Translations under genes and position numbers: made by a program
The notes under the pieces: model-generated
What the model was told of the DNA's origin: nothing
The model's database searches: none
What the model saw: only the letters and a program-made list of their open reading frames with translations
Assembly (NCBI RefSeq): GCF_000258175.1
Contig: NZ_JH636049.1
Span: 830,982-894,981, forward strand
Length of the DNA: 64,000 nucleotides
Source of the DNA: Saccharomonospora xinjiangensis XJ-54
Lineage (GTDB): Bacteria; Actinomycetota; Actinomycetes; Mycobacteriales; Pseudonocardiaceae
Direction: 5' to 3'
In this document: positions 25,657-33,568 of the stretch, in pieces
Layout: every line of letters starts with the position of its first letter
Numbering within the stretch: position 1 is the first letter of the stretch

Positions 25657-25737
25657 GTGAGATCAGCAGGTGTGTACCTCACGACGCGACACCACGTCGG
25701 CTCCCCGCGCGTGGACGACGAGCTCTGCCGTCGGTGA
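25657..25737 (+). CDS. Cysteine-containing leader peptide of the sulfur operon
   Basis: A 26-residue upstream peptide starting GTG 25657, with the core AGVYLTTRHHVGSPRVDDELCRR. It resembles the actinobacterial putative leader peptides (pattern LTxRRHVDLxRVxxxLCR) found upstream of sulfur transport and assimilation genes. A cysteine codon near the end would let ribosome stalling report cysteine shortage. It ends 52 bases before the sulfite reductase start, and I see no strong terminator in between, so control could act on translation or Rho access. Assignment by motif memory and position. Confidence 0.65.
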   Translation: MRSAGVYLTTRHHVGSPRVDDELCRR

Positions 25738-25789
25738 CCGGCCTGCCGTCCCTGTCCCGACATCGACCAGCTCCGGAGGACTCCGCGAC

Positions 25790-27472
25790 ATGGCCCCAGA
25801 CGCAGGCAGTGCCACCCGAACCCGGCGAACCCGAGGCGAGGGGCAGTGGGCCCTCGGCCACCGGGAGCCGCTGAACGCGAACGAACGCTCCAAAAAAGAT
25901 GATTCCCCGCTGAACGTCAGGGCGCGGATCGAGAACGTCTACGCCCGCAGGGGCTTCGACACCATCGATCCCGCCGACCTGCGGGGCCGCTTTCGCTGGT
26001 ACGGCCTGTACACCCAGCGCAAGGCGGGCATCGACGGCGGCAGCACGGCCACGCTCGCACCCGAGGAACTCGAAGACCGCTACTTCATGCTGCGCGTGCG
26101 CATCGACGGCGGCGTGCTGAGCACCGAGGCGCTCCGACTCCTCGGCGAGCTCTCCTCGACCTACGCCCGCGACACGGCCGACATCACCGACCGGCAGAAC
26201 ATCCAATACCACTGGATCCGCATCGAGGACGTCCCCACCATCTGGGCCAGGCTCGAAGCCGCAGGCCTGTCCACCACGGAGGCGTGCGGCGACAGCCCGA
26301 GGGTGATTCTCGGTTCTCCCGTCGCGGGGATCGCCGCCGACGAGGTGATCGACGGAACTCCCGCCGTCGAAGAGATCAAGCGCCGGTTCATCGGCGCCGA
26401 CGAGTTCGCGAACCTCCCCCGCAAGTTCAAGACCGCCGTCTCCGGCCTTCCCGACGTCGCTCACGAGATCCACGACGTCGCGTTCGTCGGCGTCCACCAC
26501 CCCGAACACGGGCCGGGTTTCGACGTGTGGGTGGGCGGAGGGCTGTCCACCAACCCCATGCTCGCCGTCCGCCTCGGCGCGTGGGTGTCGCTGGACGAGG
26601 TGCCGGACGTGTGGGCGGGCGTGGTGGGCCTGTTCCGCGACTACGGCTATCGCCGACTGAGATCCCGCGCCAGGCTCAAGTTCCTCGTCAAGGACTGGGG
26701 AGCCGCGAGGTTCCGGGAGGTCCTGGAGCGGGAGTACCTCGGACACCGCCTTCCCGACGGCCCGGCCCCCGAGACCGGTGAGCGGCCTTTCGACCATGTC
26801 GGCGTGCACCGGCAGAAGGACGGGCTCTGCTACGTCGGGGCCGCCCCCGTGGCGGGCCGGGCTTCCGGGTCGATGCTCGTCGCCGCGGCCAAGGCAGCCG
26901 AACGCGCAGGCTCGACGCGGGTCCGGCTGACACCGCAACAGAAACTGATCGTCCTCGACGTCGCCGAGTCGGAGGTGGACGGCCTGCGAACCGCTCTCGC
27001 CGAGGCTGGGCTCCACACCGATCCGTCGCCGTGGCGACGCGGTGTCATGGCCTGCACCGGCATCGAGTTCTGCAAGCTCGCGATCGTCGAGACGAAGGCG
27101 CGTGCCGCCCGGCTCGTCGCCGATCTCGAACAGCGGCTGGCGGAGATTCAGTCCGATATCGACGATCCCGTGACCGTGCACCTCAACGGCTGCCCCAACT
27201 CGTGCGCCCGCATCCAGGTCGCCGACATCGGTCTCAAAGGACAGATCGTGACCGACGCCGACGGCAAGCGGGTCGAGGGATTCCAGGTCCACCTCGGTGG
27301 CAGGCTCGGGTTCGAGGCCGGGTTCGGCCGCAAGCTGCGCGGCCACAAGGTCGTCGCGACGGAACTCGCGGGCTATGTGGAACGGCTCGTGCGTACCTAC
27401 CTCGCGCAGCGCGAGCAGGGTGAGCGATTCGCACACTGGGCCGCCCGCGCCGAGGAAGCGGATCTCGCATGA
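25790..27472 (+). CDS. sirA: Ferredoxin-dependent assimilatory sulfite reductase (siroheme, [4Fe-4S])
   Basis: A 560-residue sulfite/nitrite reductase, by context the sulfite reductase of sulfate assimilation (sulfite to sulfide). The siroheme/4Fe-4S cysteines are in CTGIEFCKLAIVE and LNGCPNSCARIQ. DRQNIQYHWIRIEDVP and the N-terminal RGRFRWYGLYTQRK are typical of actinobacterial SirA/NirA; the Tyr there and the Cys in EACGDSPRV match positions of the Tyr-Cys crosslink known from M. tuberculosis NirA. ATG 25790 is preceded by GGAGGA. The stop overlaps the zinc-ribbon gene. The downstream chelatase would provide siroheme. Confidence 0.94.
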   Translation: MAPDAGSATRTRRTRGEGQWALGHREPLNANERSKKDDSPLNVRARIENVYARRGFDTIDPADLRGRFRWYGLYTQRKAGIDGGSTATLAPEELEDRYFMLRVRIDGGVLSTEALRLLGELSSTYARDTADITDRQNIQYHWIRIEDVPTIWARLEAAGLSTTEACGDSPRVILGSPVAGIAADEVIDGTPAVEEIKRRFIGADEFANLPRKFKTAVSGLPDVAHEIHDVAFVGVHHPEHGPGFDVWVGGGLSTNPMLAVRLGAWVSLDEVPDVWAGVVGLFRDYGYRRLRSRARLKFLVKDWGAARFREVLEREYLGHRLPDGPAPETGERPFDHVGVHRQKDGLCYVGAAPVAGRASGSMLVAAAKAAERAGSTRVRLTPQQKLIVLDVAESEVDGLRTALAEAGLHTDPSPWRRGVMACTGIEFCKLAIVETKARAARLVADLEQRLAEIQSDIDDPVTVHLNGCPNSCARIQVADIGLKGQIVTDADGKRVEGFQVHLGGRLGFEAGFGRKLRGHKVVATELAGYVERLVRTYLAQREQGERFAHWAARAEEADLA

Positions 27473-27648
27473 GCGACCCCGGGGCCACGAGGGCCACGCC
27501 TTTCCACTGTCCCTACTGCGGCGAAGAGGAACTCCGTCCCGAAAACGGCACGGACGGCACGAACCGCGCCGCCTGGCTGTGCGAAGCCTGTAGGCGGGTC
27601 TTCGCGGTGCGGTTCGTCGGGTTGCGAATACCGGAGGTGAGTCGATGA
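27469..27648 (+). CDS. Zinc-ribbon small protein between sulfite reductase and cysH
   Basis: A 59-residue protein beginning MSDPGATRATPFHCPYCGEE. Two CxxC knuckles (CPYC and CEAC, 24 residues apart) predict a single zinc ribbon; the rest is a short basic tail ending RIPEVSR. Its ATG overlaps the sulfite reductase stop (ATGA) and its stop overlaps the cysH ATG, so it is translated in step with both. A small uncharacterised gene occupies the same place in Streptomyces sulfate assimilation clusters, as I recall. A role in delivering or protecting a sulfur intermediate or regulating the operon is speculation. Confidence 0.85.
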   Translation: MSDPGATRATPFHCPYCGEEELRPENGTDGTNRAAWLCEACRRVFAVRFVGLRIPEVSR

Positions 27649-28349
27649 CCACGAGCGCGTCGCGGGACGCCCTCACGGCGCTGGCGGCCGAGGCGTCGGA
27701 GAGTCTGGCCGAGGCCGACGCCGGAGAGGCACTGCGCTGGGCCGTCGAGCGGTTCGGCGACGATCTCGTCGTCGCCTCGAACATGCAGGATGCCGTGCTC
27801 ATCGACCTCGCGACGAAGGTGAAGCCCGACATCGACGTGCTCTTCCTCGACACCGGATACCACTTCGCCGAGACGATCGGCACCCGTGACGCGGTCGCCA
27901 CCGTCTACCCGGACATCCGCATCGTCAACGCCAGGCCCGAGCTGACCGTGGCCGAGCAGGACACCGAGTACGGACCGGAACTCCACGACCGCGATCCCAA
28001 TCGGTGCTGCCACCTGCGGAAGGTGGTCCCCCTGCGGCGCACCCTCGCGAGGTACTCGTGCTGGATCACCGGCGTTCGCCGCGTCGATGCGCCGACAAGG
28101 GCGGACACACCCGTCGTCATGTGGGACGACCGCAACGGTCTCGTCAAGGTCAATCCCATCGCCGCGTGGACGGACGAGCAGTTCGACGACTACCTCCAGC
28201 GGCACGGCATCCTCCAGAACCCGCTGGTCGGCGAGGGCTACCTCTCGATCGGCTGCGCACCCTGCACAGCGAAGGTCGCGCCGGGCGCCGACCCCCGCAG
28301 CGGCCGCTGGGCAGGGACGTCGAAGACCGAATGCGGTCTGCACGCCTGA
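27645..28349 (+). CDS. cysH: Adenylyl-sulfate (APS) reductase, iron-sulfur type
   Basis: A 234-residue thioredoxin-dependent reductase turning activated sulfate into sulfite. The paired cysteines C121-C122 (NRCCHLRKVVPL) and C204/C207 (GCAPCTAKV) ligate a [4Fe-4S] cluster, which marks APS reductases rather than classical PAPS reductases. The catalytic cysteine is in the C-terminal KTECGLHA. Absence of an APS kinase gene or a CysNC fusion in this operon agrees with direct APS use. ATG 27645 overlaps the stop of the zinc-ribbon gene. Confidence 0.95.
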   Translation: MTTSASRDALTALAAEASESLAEADAGEALRWAVERFGDDLVVASNMQDAVLIDLATKVKPDIDVLFLDTGYHFAETIGTRDAVATVYPDIRIVNARPELTVAEQDTEYGPELHDRDPNRCCHLRKVVPLRRTLARYSCWITGVRRVDAPTRADTPVVMWDDRNGLVKVNPIAAWTDEQFDDYLQRHGILQNPLVGEGYLSIGCAPCTAKVAPGADPRSGRWAGTSKTECGLHA

Positions 28350-28404
28350 CGGTCACGACCCGCGAGAACTGTTCCGGAAGCTTTCGCGCCAAGGAAGGGA
28401 ATCC

Positions 28405-29325
28405 ATGACCACCGCACAGACCGCGACGGACGCGGCGCGGGACAACCTCGCAGCCCTCGAATCGGAGGCGGTGCACATCTTCCGTGAGGTCGCGGGAGAG
28501 TTCGACCGCCCGGTGATCCTGTTCTCCGGCGGCAAGGACTCCACACTGCTGCTGCACCTCGCGATCAAGGCGTTCTGGCCCGCGCCGGTGCCGTTCCCGT
28601 TGCTCCACGTGGACACGGGACACAACTTCGAGGAGGTCATCACCTTCCGCGACCACGTGGTGAACACTCACGGCCTCCGGTTGATCGTCGCGAAGGTGCA
28701 GGACTGGATCGACGACGGCAGGCTCGAAGAACGCCCCGACGGCACCCGCAACCCGCTCCAGACACAGCCACTGCTCGACACCATCGCCGAGCACCGCTTC
28801 GACGCCGTGTTCGGCGGCGGGCGGCGCGACGAGGAACGCGCGAGGGCGAAGGAACGGATCTTCAGCCTGCGAGACGCGTTCGGCCAGTGGGACCCGCGGC
28901 GCCAGCGCCCCGAGCTGTGGAACCTCTACAACGGGCGGCACCGTCCCGGCGAGCACGTGCGGGTCTTCCCGCTGTCCAACTGGACCGAGGCCGACGTGTG
29001 GAACTACATCGCGAGGGAGGACATCGAGTTGCCCTCGATCTACTACGCCCACCGGCGCTCTGTTTTCCGCCGCGACGGCATGTGGCTCACCGAGGGGCCG
29101 TGGGGCGGGCCCCGCGACGGCGAGGAAGTGCGGGAGCTGATGGTGCGCTACCGCACCGTCGGCGACGGCTCGTGCACCGGGGCCGTGGAATCCACCGCCA
29201 CCACCGTCGAGCAGGTGATCGCCGAGGTCAAGGCCAGCAGGCTCACCGAGCGCGGCGCCACGAGAGCGGACGACCGGCTCTCGGAAGCCGCGATGGAGGA
29301 TCGCAAGCGGGAGGGGTACTTCTGA
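28405..29325 (+). CDS. cysD: Sulfate adenylyltransferase subunit 2
   Basis: A 306-residue ATP sulfurylase catalytic subunit, making APS from sulfate and ATP with CysN. The PP-loop motif LFSGGKDSTLLLHLAIKAF is at about residues 36-54; VDTGHNFEEVITFRD, GGGRRDEERARAKERIFS and the C-terminal EDRKREGYF are diagnostic. ATG 28405 has AAGGAAGGGA upstream. A 55-base spacer separates it from cysH. The stop overlaps the cysN ATG (TGATG). Confidence 0.97.
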   Translation: MTTAQTATDAARDNLAALESEAVHIFREVAGEFDRPVILFSGGKDSTLLLHLAIKAFWPAPVPFPLLHVDTGHNFEEVITFRDHVVNTHGLRLIVAKVQDWIDDGRLEERPDGTRNPLQTQPLLDTIAEHRFDAVFGGGRRDEERARAKERIFSLRDAFGQWDPRRQRPELWNLYNGRHRPGEHVRVFPLSNWTEADVWNYIAREDIELPSIYYAHRRSVFRRDGMWLTEGPWGGPRDGEEVRELMVRYRTVGDGSCTGAVESTATTVEQVIAEVKASRLTERGATRADDRLSEAAMEDRKREGYF

Positions 29326-30599
29326 TGGCACCGCTGTTGAGGCTGGCCACCGCGGGCAGTGTGGACGACGGGAAGTCCACGCTCGTCGGGCGCCTGCTCT
29401 ACGACACGAAGTCGGTGCTCGCCGACCAGCTCGACGCCGTCGAACGCGCGAGCGTGGACAAAGGACTGTCCACACCAGATCTTTCGCTGCTCGTGGACGG
29501 CCTGCGATCCGAACGTGAACAGGGCATCACGATCGACGTCGCCTACCGGTACTTCGCGACCCCGAAGCGGAGTTTCGTGCTGGCCGACACGCCCGGCCAC
29601 GTCCAGTACACGCGCAATACCGTGACGGGCGCATCCACCGCACAGCTCGCCGTCCTGCTCGTGGACGCACGCAAGGGTGTCGTGGCGCAGACCCGCCGCC
29701 ATGCGGCCGTGCTCGCCCTGCTCGGCGTCCCGCGCCTCGTGCTGGCCGTGAACAAGACCGACCTCATCGACTACGACCAGGCGGCGTTCTCGGTCATCGC
29801 CAAGGAGTTCACGGCACACGCCGTCTGGCTCGGGTACCCCGAGAACGCCGTGCTCGCCGTCCCGGTGTCGGCACTCCACGGCGACAACGTGGCCACCCGC
29901 TCGCCGAACATGCCGTGGTATGCGGGGCCGACGCTGCTGGAGCACCTCGAAACCGTGCCGATAGCACCGGACCCGCACGATGCCGCGTTCCGTTTCCCGG
30001 TGCAGTACGTGATCCGGCCGCGCACCGCGTCGCACCCCGACTATCGCGGGTACGCGGGGCAGATCGCGGCGGGAACCGTCCGACCCGGTGATGAGGTCGT
30101 GGTGCTGCCCTCCGGCCTGCGCAGCACGGTGGATCGCATCGACACTCCGCGAGGTCCACTCGACGAGGCCTGTGCGGGCACATCCGTGACCCTCCTGCTC
30201 ACCGACGACCTCGACGTCGCCCGCGGTGATCTGCTGGCGTCGGCGACGGCGGCACCTGCCGTGACCGACGAGTGCCGCGCCACACTGTGCTGGCTGTCGG
30301 CGAAACCGTTGACGCAGGGGACCAGAGTGCTCGTCAAACACGGCACGCGCACCGTGCAGGCACTGGTGCGGGAACTCCGGTCGCGGTTCGACGAGCAGAC
30401 GCTGTCCACCGTGGCGGCGCCGGAATCGCTGGGGCGCAACGAGATCGGCTCGGCCACGCTGCGGCTGTCCGAACCGCTCCCCCTCGACGACTACGGTGAC
30501 AGCCCGCGCACGGGGTCGTTCCTGGTGATCGACCCCGCCGACGGTGACACGCTGGCCGCGGGACTCGTCGGAGAGCGCTTCGCCGCGCCAGGCACATGA
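29325..30599 (+). CDS. cysN: Sulfate adenylyltransferase subunit 1 (GTPase)
   Basis: A 424-residue GTPase subunit of ATP sulfurylase whose GTP hydrolysis drives APS formation. G1 is AGSVDDGKSTLVGRLLYD, G3 is ADTPGHVQYTRN and G4 is VNKTD. EQGITIDVAYRYF is the switch region typical of CysN. The protein ends after the EF-Tu-like beta-barrel domains; no CysC APS kinase domain is fused to it. Its stop overlaps the next gene's ATG by four bases. Confidence 0.97.
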   Translation: MAPLLRLATAGSVDDGKSTLVGRLLYDTKSVLADQLDAVERASVDKGLSTPDLSLLVDGLRSEREQGITIDVAYRYFATPKRSFVLADTPGHVQYTRNTVTGASTAQLAVLLVDARKGVVAQTRRHAAVLALLGVPRLVLAVNKTDLIDYDQAAFSVIAKEFTAHAVWLGYPENAVLAVPVSALHGDNVATRSPNMPWYAGPTLLEHLETVPIAPDPHDAAFRFPVQYVIRPRTASHPDYRGYAGQIAAGTVRPGDEVVVLPSGLRSTVDRIDTPRGPLDEACAGTSVTLLLTDDLDVARGDLLASATAAPAVTDECRATLCWLSAKPLTQGTRVLVKHGTRTVQALVRELRSRFDEQTLSTVAAPESLGRNEIGSATLRLSEPLPLDDYGDSPRTGSFLVIDPADGDTLAAGLVGERFAAPGT

Positions 30600-31378
30600 C
30601 CGGACGAGCGGCGCTGGTCGTGGCGGCGCACGGCAGCCGTGACGACCGGTCCCCCGCAACCGTGCGCGACCTCGCCGGCGTGCTGCGGCGGCTCGCCCCT
30701 GACCTGGTGGTCCGTGAGGCGTTCCTCGACCTGTCCGAACCCCGGGTGGACGAGGTGCTCACCGGCCTGCACGAACAAGGGCACCGGCGAGCCGTGGTGG
30801 TGCCGCTGCTGCTGGCCTGCGCGTACCACGCCCGCGTCGATCTGCCCGCCATCGTCGCCGGGGCGACCTCACGGCTGAGGTCCTCGCAGGTGACGGTGGC
30901 CGGTGTCCTCGGCCCCGAAGCCGGGATACAGCAGGTCGCTCTCGACCGCCTCACCGAGGCCGGAGCCGATCTCGGCGACCCGGAACTCGGCGTCGTGCTC
31001 GCGGCCGTCGGAACGTCGTCCGCCCCGGCCAACACGGCCGTCGCTGCCCTCGCCCGCGACTGGCAGCGGCGGTACGGATGCCTGGTCAGTCCGGCGTTCG
31101 CGAGCGCGGCGCGGCCGGATGTGCCGTCGGCTCTGCGAACGCTGCGAGCAGGCGGGGCCCGGCGGTTCGCCCTCGCCTCCTGGTTCCTCGCGCCGGGTCT
31201 GCTGCCGGAGCGCGTGGCGAGGCTCGCGAGGAACGCCGAGCCCGGAGTGCTCGTCGCCGCCCCGCTCGGCGCCGACGTTCGGGTAGCCGACGTCGTGCTC
31301 CGCCGCTATGCCGACGCCGCAGCCGATGCCGATGCTGATGCCGCAGCCGATGCCGATGCCGATGCCGATGCCCAATGA
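30596..31378 (+). CDS. Sirohydrochlorin ferrochelatase (CbiX/SirB family) with Ala-Asp tail
   Basis: A 260-residue CbiX/SirB-type chelatase, here probably inserting iron to give the siroheme used by the sulfite reductase of the same operon. The metal-binding N terminus ALVVAAHGSRDDRSPATVRD and VVVPLLLACAYHARVDLP are typical; the second half repeats the fold (VVLAAVGTSSAPANTAV; RRFALASWFLAPGLLPE). The last 22 residues are a pure Ala/Asp repeat coded by a GATGCC-type hexanucleotide tract; such acidic or His-rich tails can buffer metal, but that is inference. ATG 30596 overlaps cysN. Confidence 0.93.
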   Translation: MTGRAALVVAAHGSRDDRSPATVRDLAGVLRRLAPDLVVREAFLDLSEPRVDEVLTGLHEQGHRRAVVVPLLLACAYHARVDLPAIVAGATSRLRSSQVTVAGVLGPEAGIQQVALDRLTEAGADLGDPELGVVLAAVGTSSAPANTAVAALARDWQRRYGCLVSPAFASAARPDVPSALRTLRAGGARRFALASWFLAPGLLPERVARLARNAEPGVLVAAPLGADVRVADVVLRRYADAAADADADAAADADADADAQ

Positions 31379-31411
31379 ATAGCCCCGCCGGTGACGACCC
31401 TGGATCGGCAC

Positions 31412-31598
31412 TTCCTGCACCCGTGTCCGCATTTCCCGTACGGGTGTCGGCACTTCCCGTACGGGTGTCGGCACTTCCCGAACGGATTCGGCGCCGTGAG
31501 GTGCAAACGCCCGTGCACAGACTGCGGACACGACACCGTGTGTCTCGTGTCCGCACCTCCTGCACGTGTGTCCGCACTTCTTGCACGCACCCCGGTTC
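31412..31598. repeat. 21-bp-period repeat array A
   Basis: Units of 21 bp with consensus TTCCCGTACGGG then TGTCGGCAC start at 31412, 31433, 31454, 31475 and again at 31536, 31557, 31578. Units 31433 and 31454 are identical. The centre is a perfect 10-bp palindrome, CCCGTACGGG. The middle of the array holds an inverted copy. It fills the gap between the convergent sulfur operon and exchanger gene. The same family occurs at 32686-32748 and 53034-53138. Confidence 0.9.
31524..31554. terminator. Hairpin between convergent operons, inside array A
   Basis: GCGGACACGA at 31524-31533 pairs perfectly with TCGTGTCCGC at 31545-31554, with an 11-base loop. It is formed by two repeat units in opposite orientation and lies between the 3' ends of the sulfur operon and the exchanger gene. 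No T-run follows, so it may act as a mRNA 3' stabiliser or a Rho-assisted terminator. Confidence 0.5.
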
Positions 31599-32625
31599 AG
31601 AACAGAAGTGTGACGACCGCGCCCGCGTAGATCACGGCCAGCAGCACCCCGTCGAAGCCCATCCGCCACCAGCCACCGCGCTGGCGCAACAGCAGCCCTC
31701 CCAGCAGAACTGCCGTCATCAGGAGGGCTGCGGTGGTGAGGAACAGCTGATCCGGGGTGGCCGAGTGGAAGAGCGAGCCCGTTCGGTACGCGACGTCGCC
31801 GACGACGAGGTTGAGTGTGTCGAGGCTGTTGCCGCCGATGATGGCCGCGATCGCCAGGGTCAGCGCACCCCGCCGTACGGCCGTCACGGCTGTCACCGTC
31901 TCAGGAATGGCGTTCACGAGGCCCATCAGCACGCCGCCGACGAAACCCGCGCTCAGCCCGGTGGCCGTCACCAGGCTCTCGGCCGCGCGTGCGACGGCCC
32001 AGCCTCCGATCACCACGACAGCCGCGATCAGTGTGAACTCGCCCACAAGCGAGGCGGTGGACCGTGATGCGAAGGCGTCCTGCTCGTCGGGACGGTCGAG
32101 CCTCGTATCTCGGGTGGTCACCGCTCGCCACATCGGTTGCCCTCGCGTCCGGATCAGCCTGAGACCGCCGAGGTAGAGCGCCACAAGGACCGGCGAGATG
32201 GGATGCACGCCGAGCACGGTGACATCGGGGCTGAACGACCCCAGCAGAGCGGTACTGAGCAACACGATCAGCAGGCACCCGAAGAGTAGATTCTGCTCCG
32301 ACGCGGCGGCGTGTTCGAGATTCACCCTGCGGTAGGCCGCGTCAGCGGCCACGATCGCGAGAGTCTGCACCGCGATCCCACCAACGGCATTGCTGTAGGC
32401 GAGTCGCGGAGCATCGTCCGCTGCGGTGACCGCCGTCATGACGATGCCCGACAAGGACGTCACCAGCCCGAAGAACACCGCACCGAAGAACGCCTCGCCC
32501 CAGCCGGAACGGTCGGCGAGGGTGTCGCCGAGGCCAACGAGACGAACGCTGGACAGCACGGTGCCCAGCCCCGACACGGCGAACACGACCACAGCGAGCC
32601 AGACCGGCCACAGTGAGAACAACAC
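31597..32625 (-). CDS. Sodium/calcium exchanger family (CaCA) membrane protein
   Basis: A 342-residue polytopic membrane protein made of two inverted halves, each with about five transmembrane helices, as in cation/Ca2+ exchangers. The alpha-repeat motifs are GLVTSLSGIVMTAVTAA in the first half and MGLVNAIPETVTAVTAV plus IIGGNSLDTLNLVVGD in the second. The exact cation is not predictable. Start GTG 32625 is chosen because hydrophobic sequence begins at once; a TATACC element 17-20 bases upstream could be a promoter -10 box for a short or absent leader. Its stop abuts repeat array A. Confidence 0.85.
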   Translation of the reverse strand: MLFSLWPVWLAVVVFAVSGLGTVLSSVRLVGLGDTLADRSGWGEAFFGAVFFGLVTSLSGIVMTAVTAADDAPRLAYSNAVGGIAVQTLAIVAADAAYRRVNLEHAAASEQNLLFGCLLIVLLSTALLGSFSPDVTVLGVHPISPVLVALYLGGLRLIRTRGQPMWRAVTTRDTRLDRPDEQDAFASRSTASLVGEFTLIAAVVVIGGWAVARAAESLVTATGLSAGFVGGVLMGLVNAIPETVTAVTAVRRGALTLAIAAIIGGNSLDTLNLVVGDVAYRTGSLFHSATPDQLFLTTAALLMTAVLLGGLLLRQRGGWWRMGFDGVLLAVIYAGAVVTLLF

Positions 32626-32685
32626 GGATTCCGAGTCTGGTATAGGGCCACGCTCGGTGCAGCACAGAACGCAGCCGCGCACGAC

Positions 32686-32748
32686 CTGCCGACAGACGTA
32701 AGAGAAGTGCCAACACACGTGCGAGAAGTGCGGACACGGCGCAGGAGG
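32686..32748. repeat. 21-bp-period repeat array B
   Basis: Three 21-bp units in the opposite orientation to array A start at 32686, 32707 and 32728 (for example GTGCCAACACACGTGCGAGAA in pieces GTGCCAACACAC and GTGCGAGAA). They are more diverged than in array A. The array lies in the divergent region between the exchanger (start 32625) and the enoyl-CoA hydratase (start 32779), so it could affect either promoter. Confidence 0.8.
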
Positions 32749-32778
32749 CTCGGGACACGGTGTGCCAAGGTGTGGGGC

Positions 32779-33555
32779 ATGGCAGACGAACTGGTGCACT
32801 ACACCACCGCTGCGGGAGTCGCCACGATCACCCTGGACTCTCCGCACAACCGCAACGCGCTGTCCGCTCAGCTGCGATCGGAATTCGCCGTCGGCCTGGA
32901 CAGGGCGATCGACGACGACGCCGTGCGCGTGATCGTGCTCGCGCACACCGGCCCCGTCTTCTGCGCGGGTATGGACCTCAAGGAGGCGAAGGGCGCCGGT
33001 GCGGGGCAGCAAGGGGTGAATGAGTTCCCCGCGCTGCTGCAACGGCTGTGGACGAGCCCGAAGCCGGTCGTGGCCAAACTGGCAGGCCACGCGAGGGCTG
33101 GCGGTGTGGGTCTGGTCGCCGCCACCGACATCGCGGTCGCTGCCGAGAGCGCCACGTTCGCGTTCACCGAGGTGCGGATTGGTGTGGTACCGGCGGTGAT
33201 CTCGGTACCCGTGCTCCCCCGTCTCAACGCCAGGGCCGCGCACGAGCTGTTCCTCACGGGCGAGAAGTTCGACGCACGGCGCGCGGCTGAGATCGGCCTC
33301 CTCAATGCCGCCGTTCCCGCCGACGAACTCGACGCCGCGGTGGACCGCTACGTCACCTCGCTCACGCTGGGCGGGCCCACCGCCCTCGCGGCGACGAAGA
33401 ACCTGTTGCAGGGCGAGACGGCACGCGCGATGCCCGAGACGTTCGAGCGCATGCTGGCGCTGTCCGCCGAGTTCTTCGCCAGCGAGGAAGGCCAGGAAGG
33501 CATCACGGCGTTCGGCGAGAAGCGCAAGCCGAACTGGGTTCCCGAGAGCTCCTGA
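32779..33555 (+). CDS. Enoyl-CoA hydratase/isomerase family protein
   Basis: A 258-residue crotonase-fold protein, likely hydrating or isomerising acyl-CoA thioesters. TITLDSPHNRNALSAQL and VFCAGMDLKEAKGAG form the CoA-binding and oxyanion-hole region; the second oxyanion-hole segment is GHARAGGVGLVAATDIAVAA. Where true enoyl-CoA hydratases have a catalytic Glu in the GxxAGG region and another Glu in the FxxPE segment, here the second reads FTEVRIGVVPAV, so the reaction may differ. ATG 32779 is preceded by AAGG; upstream codons of the open frame belong to repeat array B. Confidence 0.9.
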   Translation: MADELVHYTTAAGVATITLDSPHNRNALSAQLRSEFAVGLDRAIDDDAVRVIVLAHTGPVFCAGMDLKEAKGAGAGQQGVNEFPALLQRLWTSPKPVVAKLAGHARAGGVGLVAATDIAVAAESATFAFTEVRIGVVPAVISVPVLPRLNARAAHELFLTGEKFDARRAAEIGLLNAAVPADELDAAVDRYVTSLTLGGPTALAATKNLLQGETARAMPETFERMLALSAEFFASEEGQEGITAFGEKRKPNWVPESS

Positions 33556-33568
33556 CGCAGCGACGGCG

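Noticed and set aside
31412..31598. Array A as a CRISPR array
   Set aside because: Units are contiguous with no unique spacers, and no cas genes are present.
31391..31630. Cys/His-rich frame over array A, also seen over array C, looking like a zinc-finger peptide
   Set aside because: The heptad CRHFPYG-type pattern is just the translation of the 21-bp DNA repeat; orientation and frame differ between arrays and no start signals exist.
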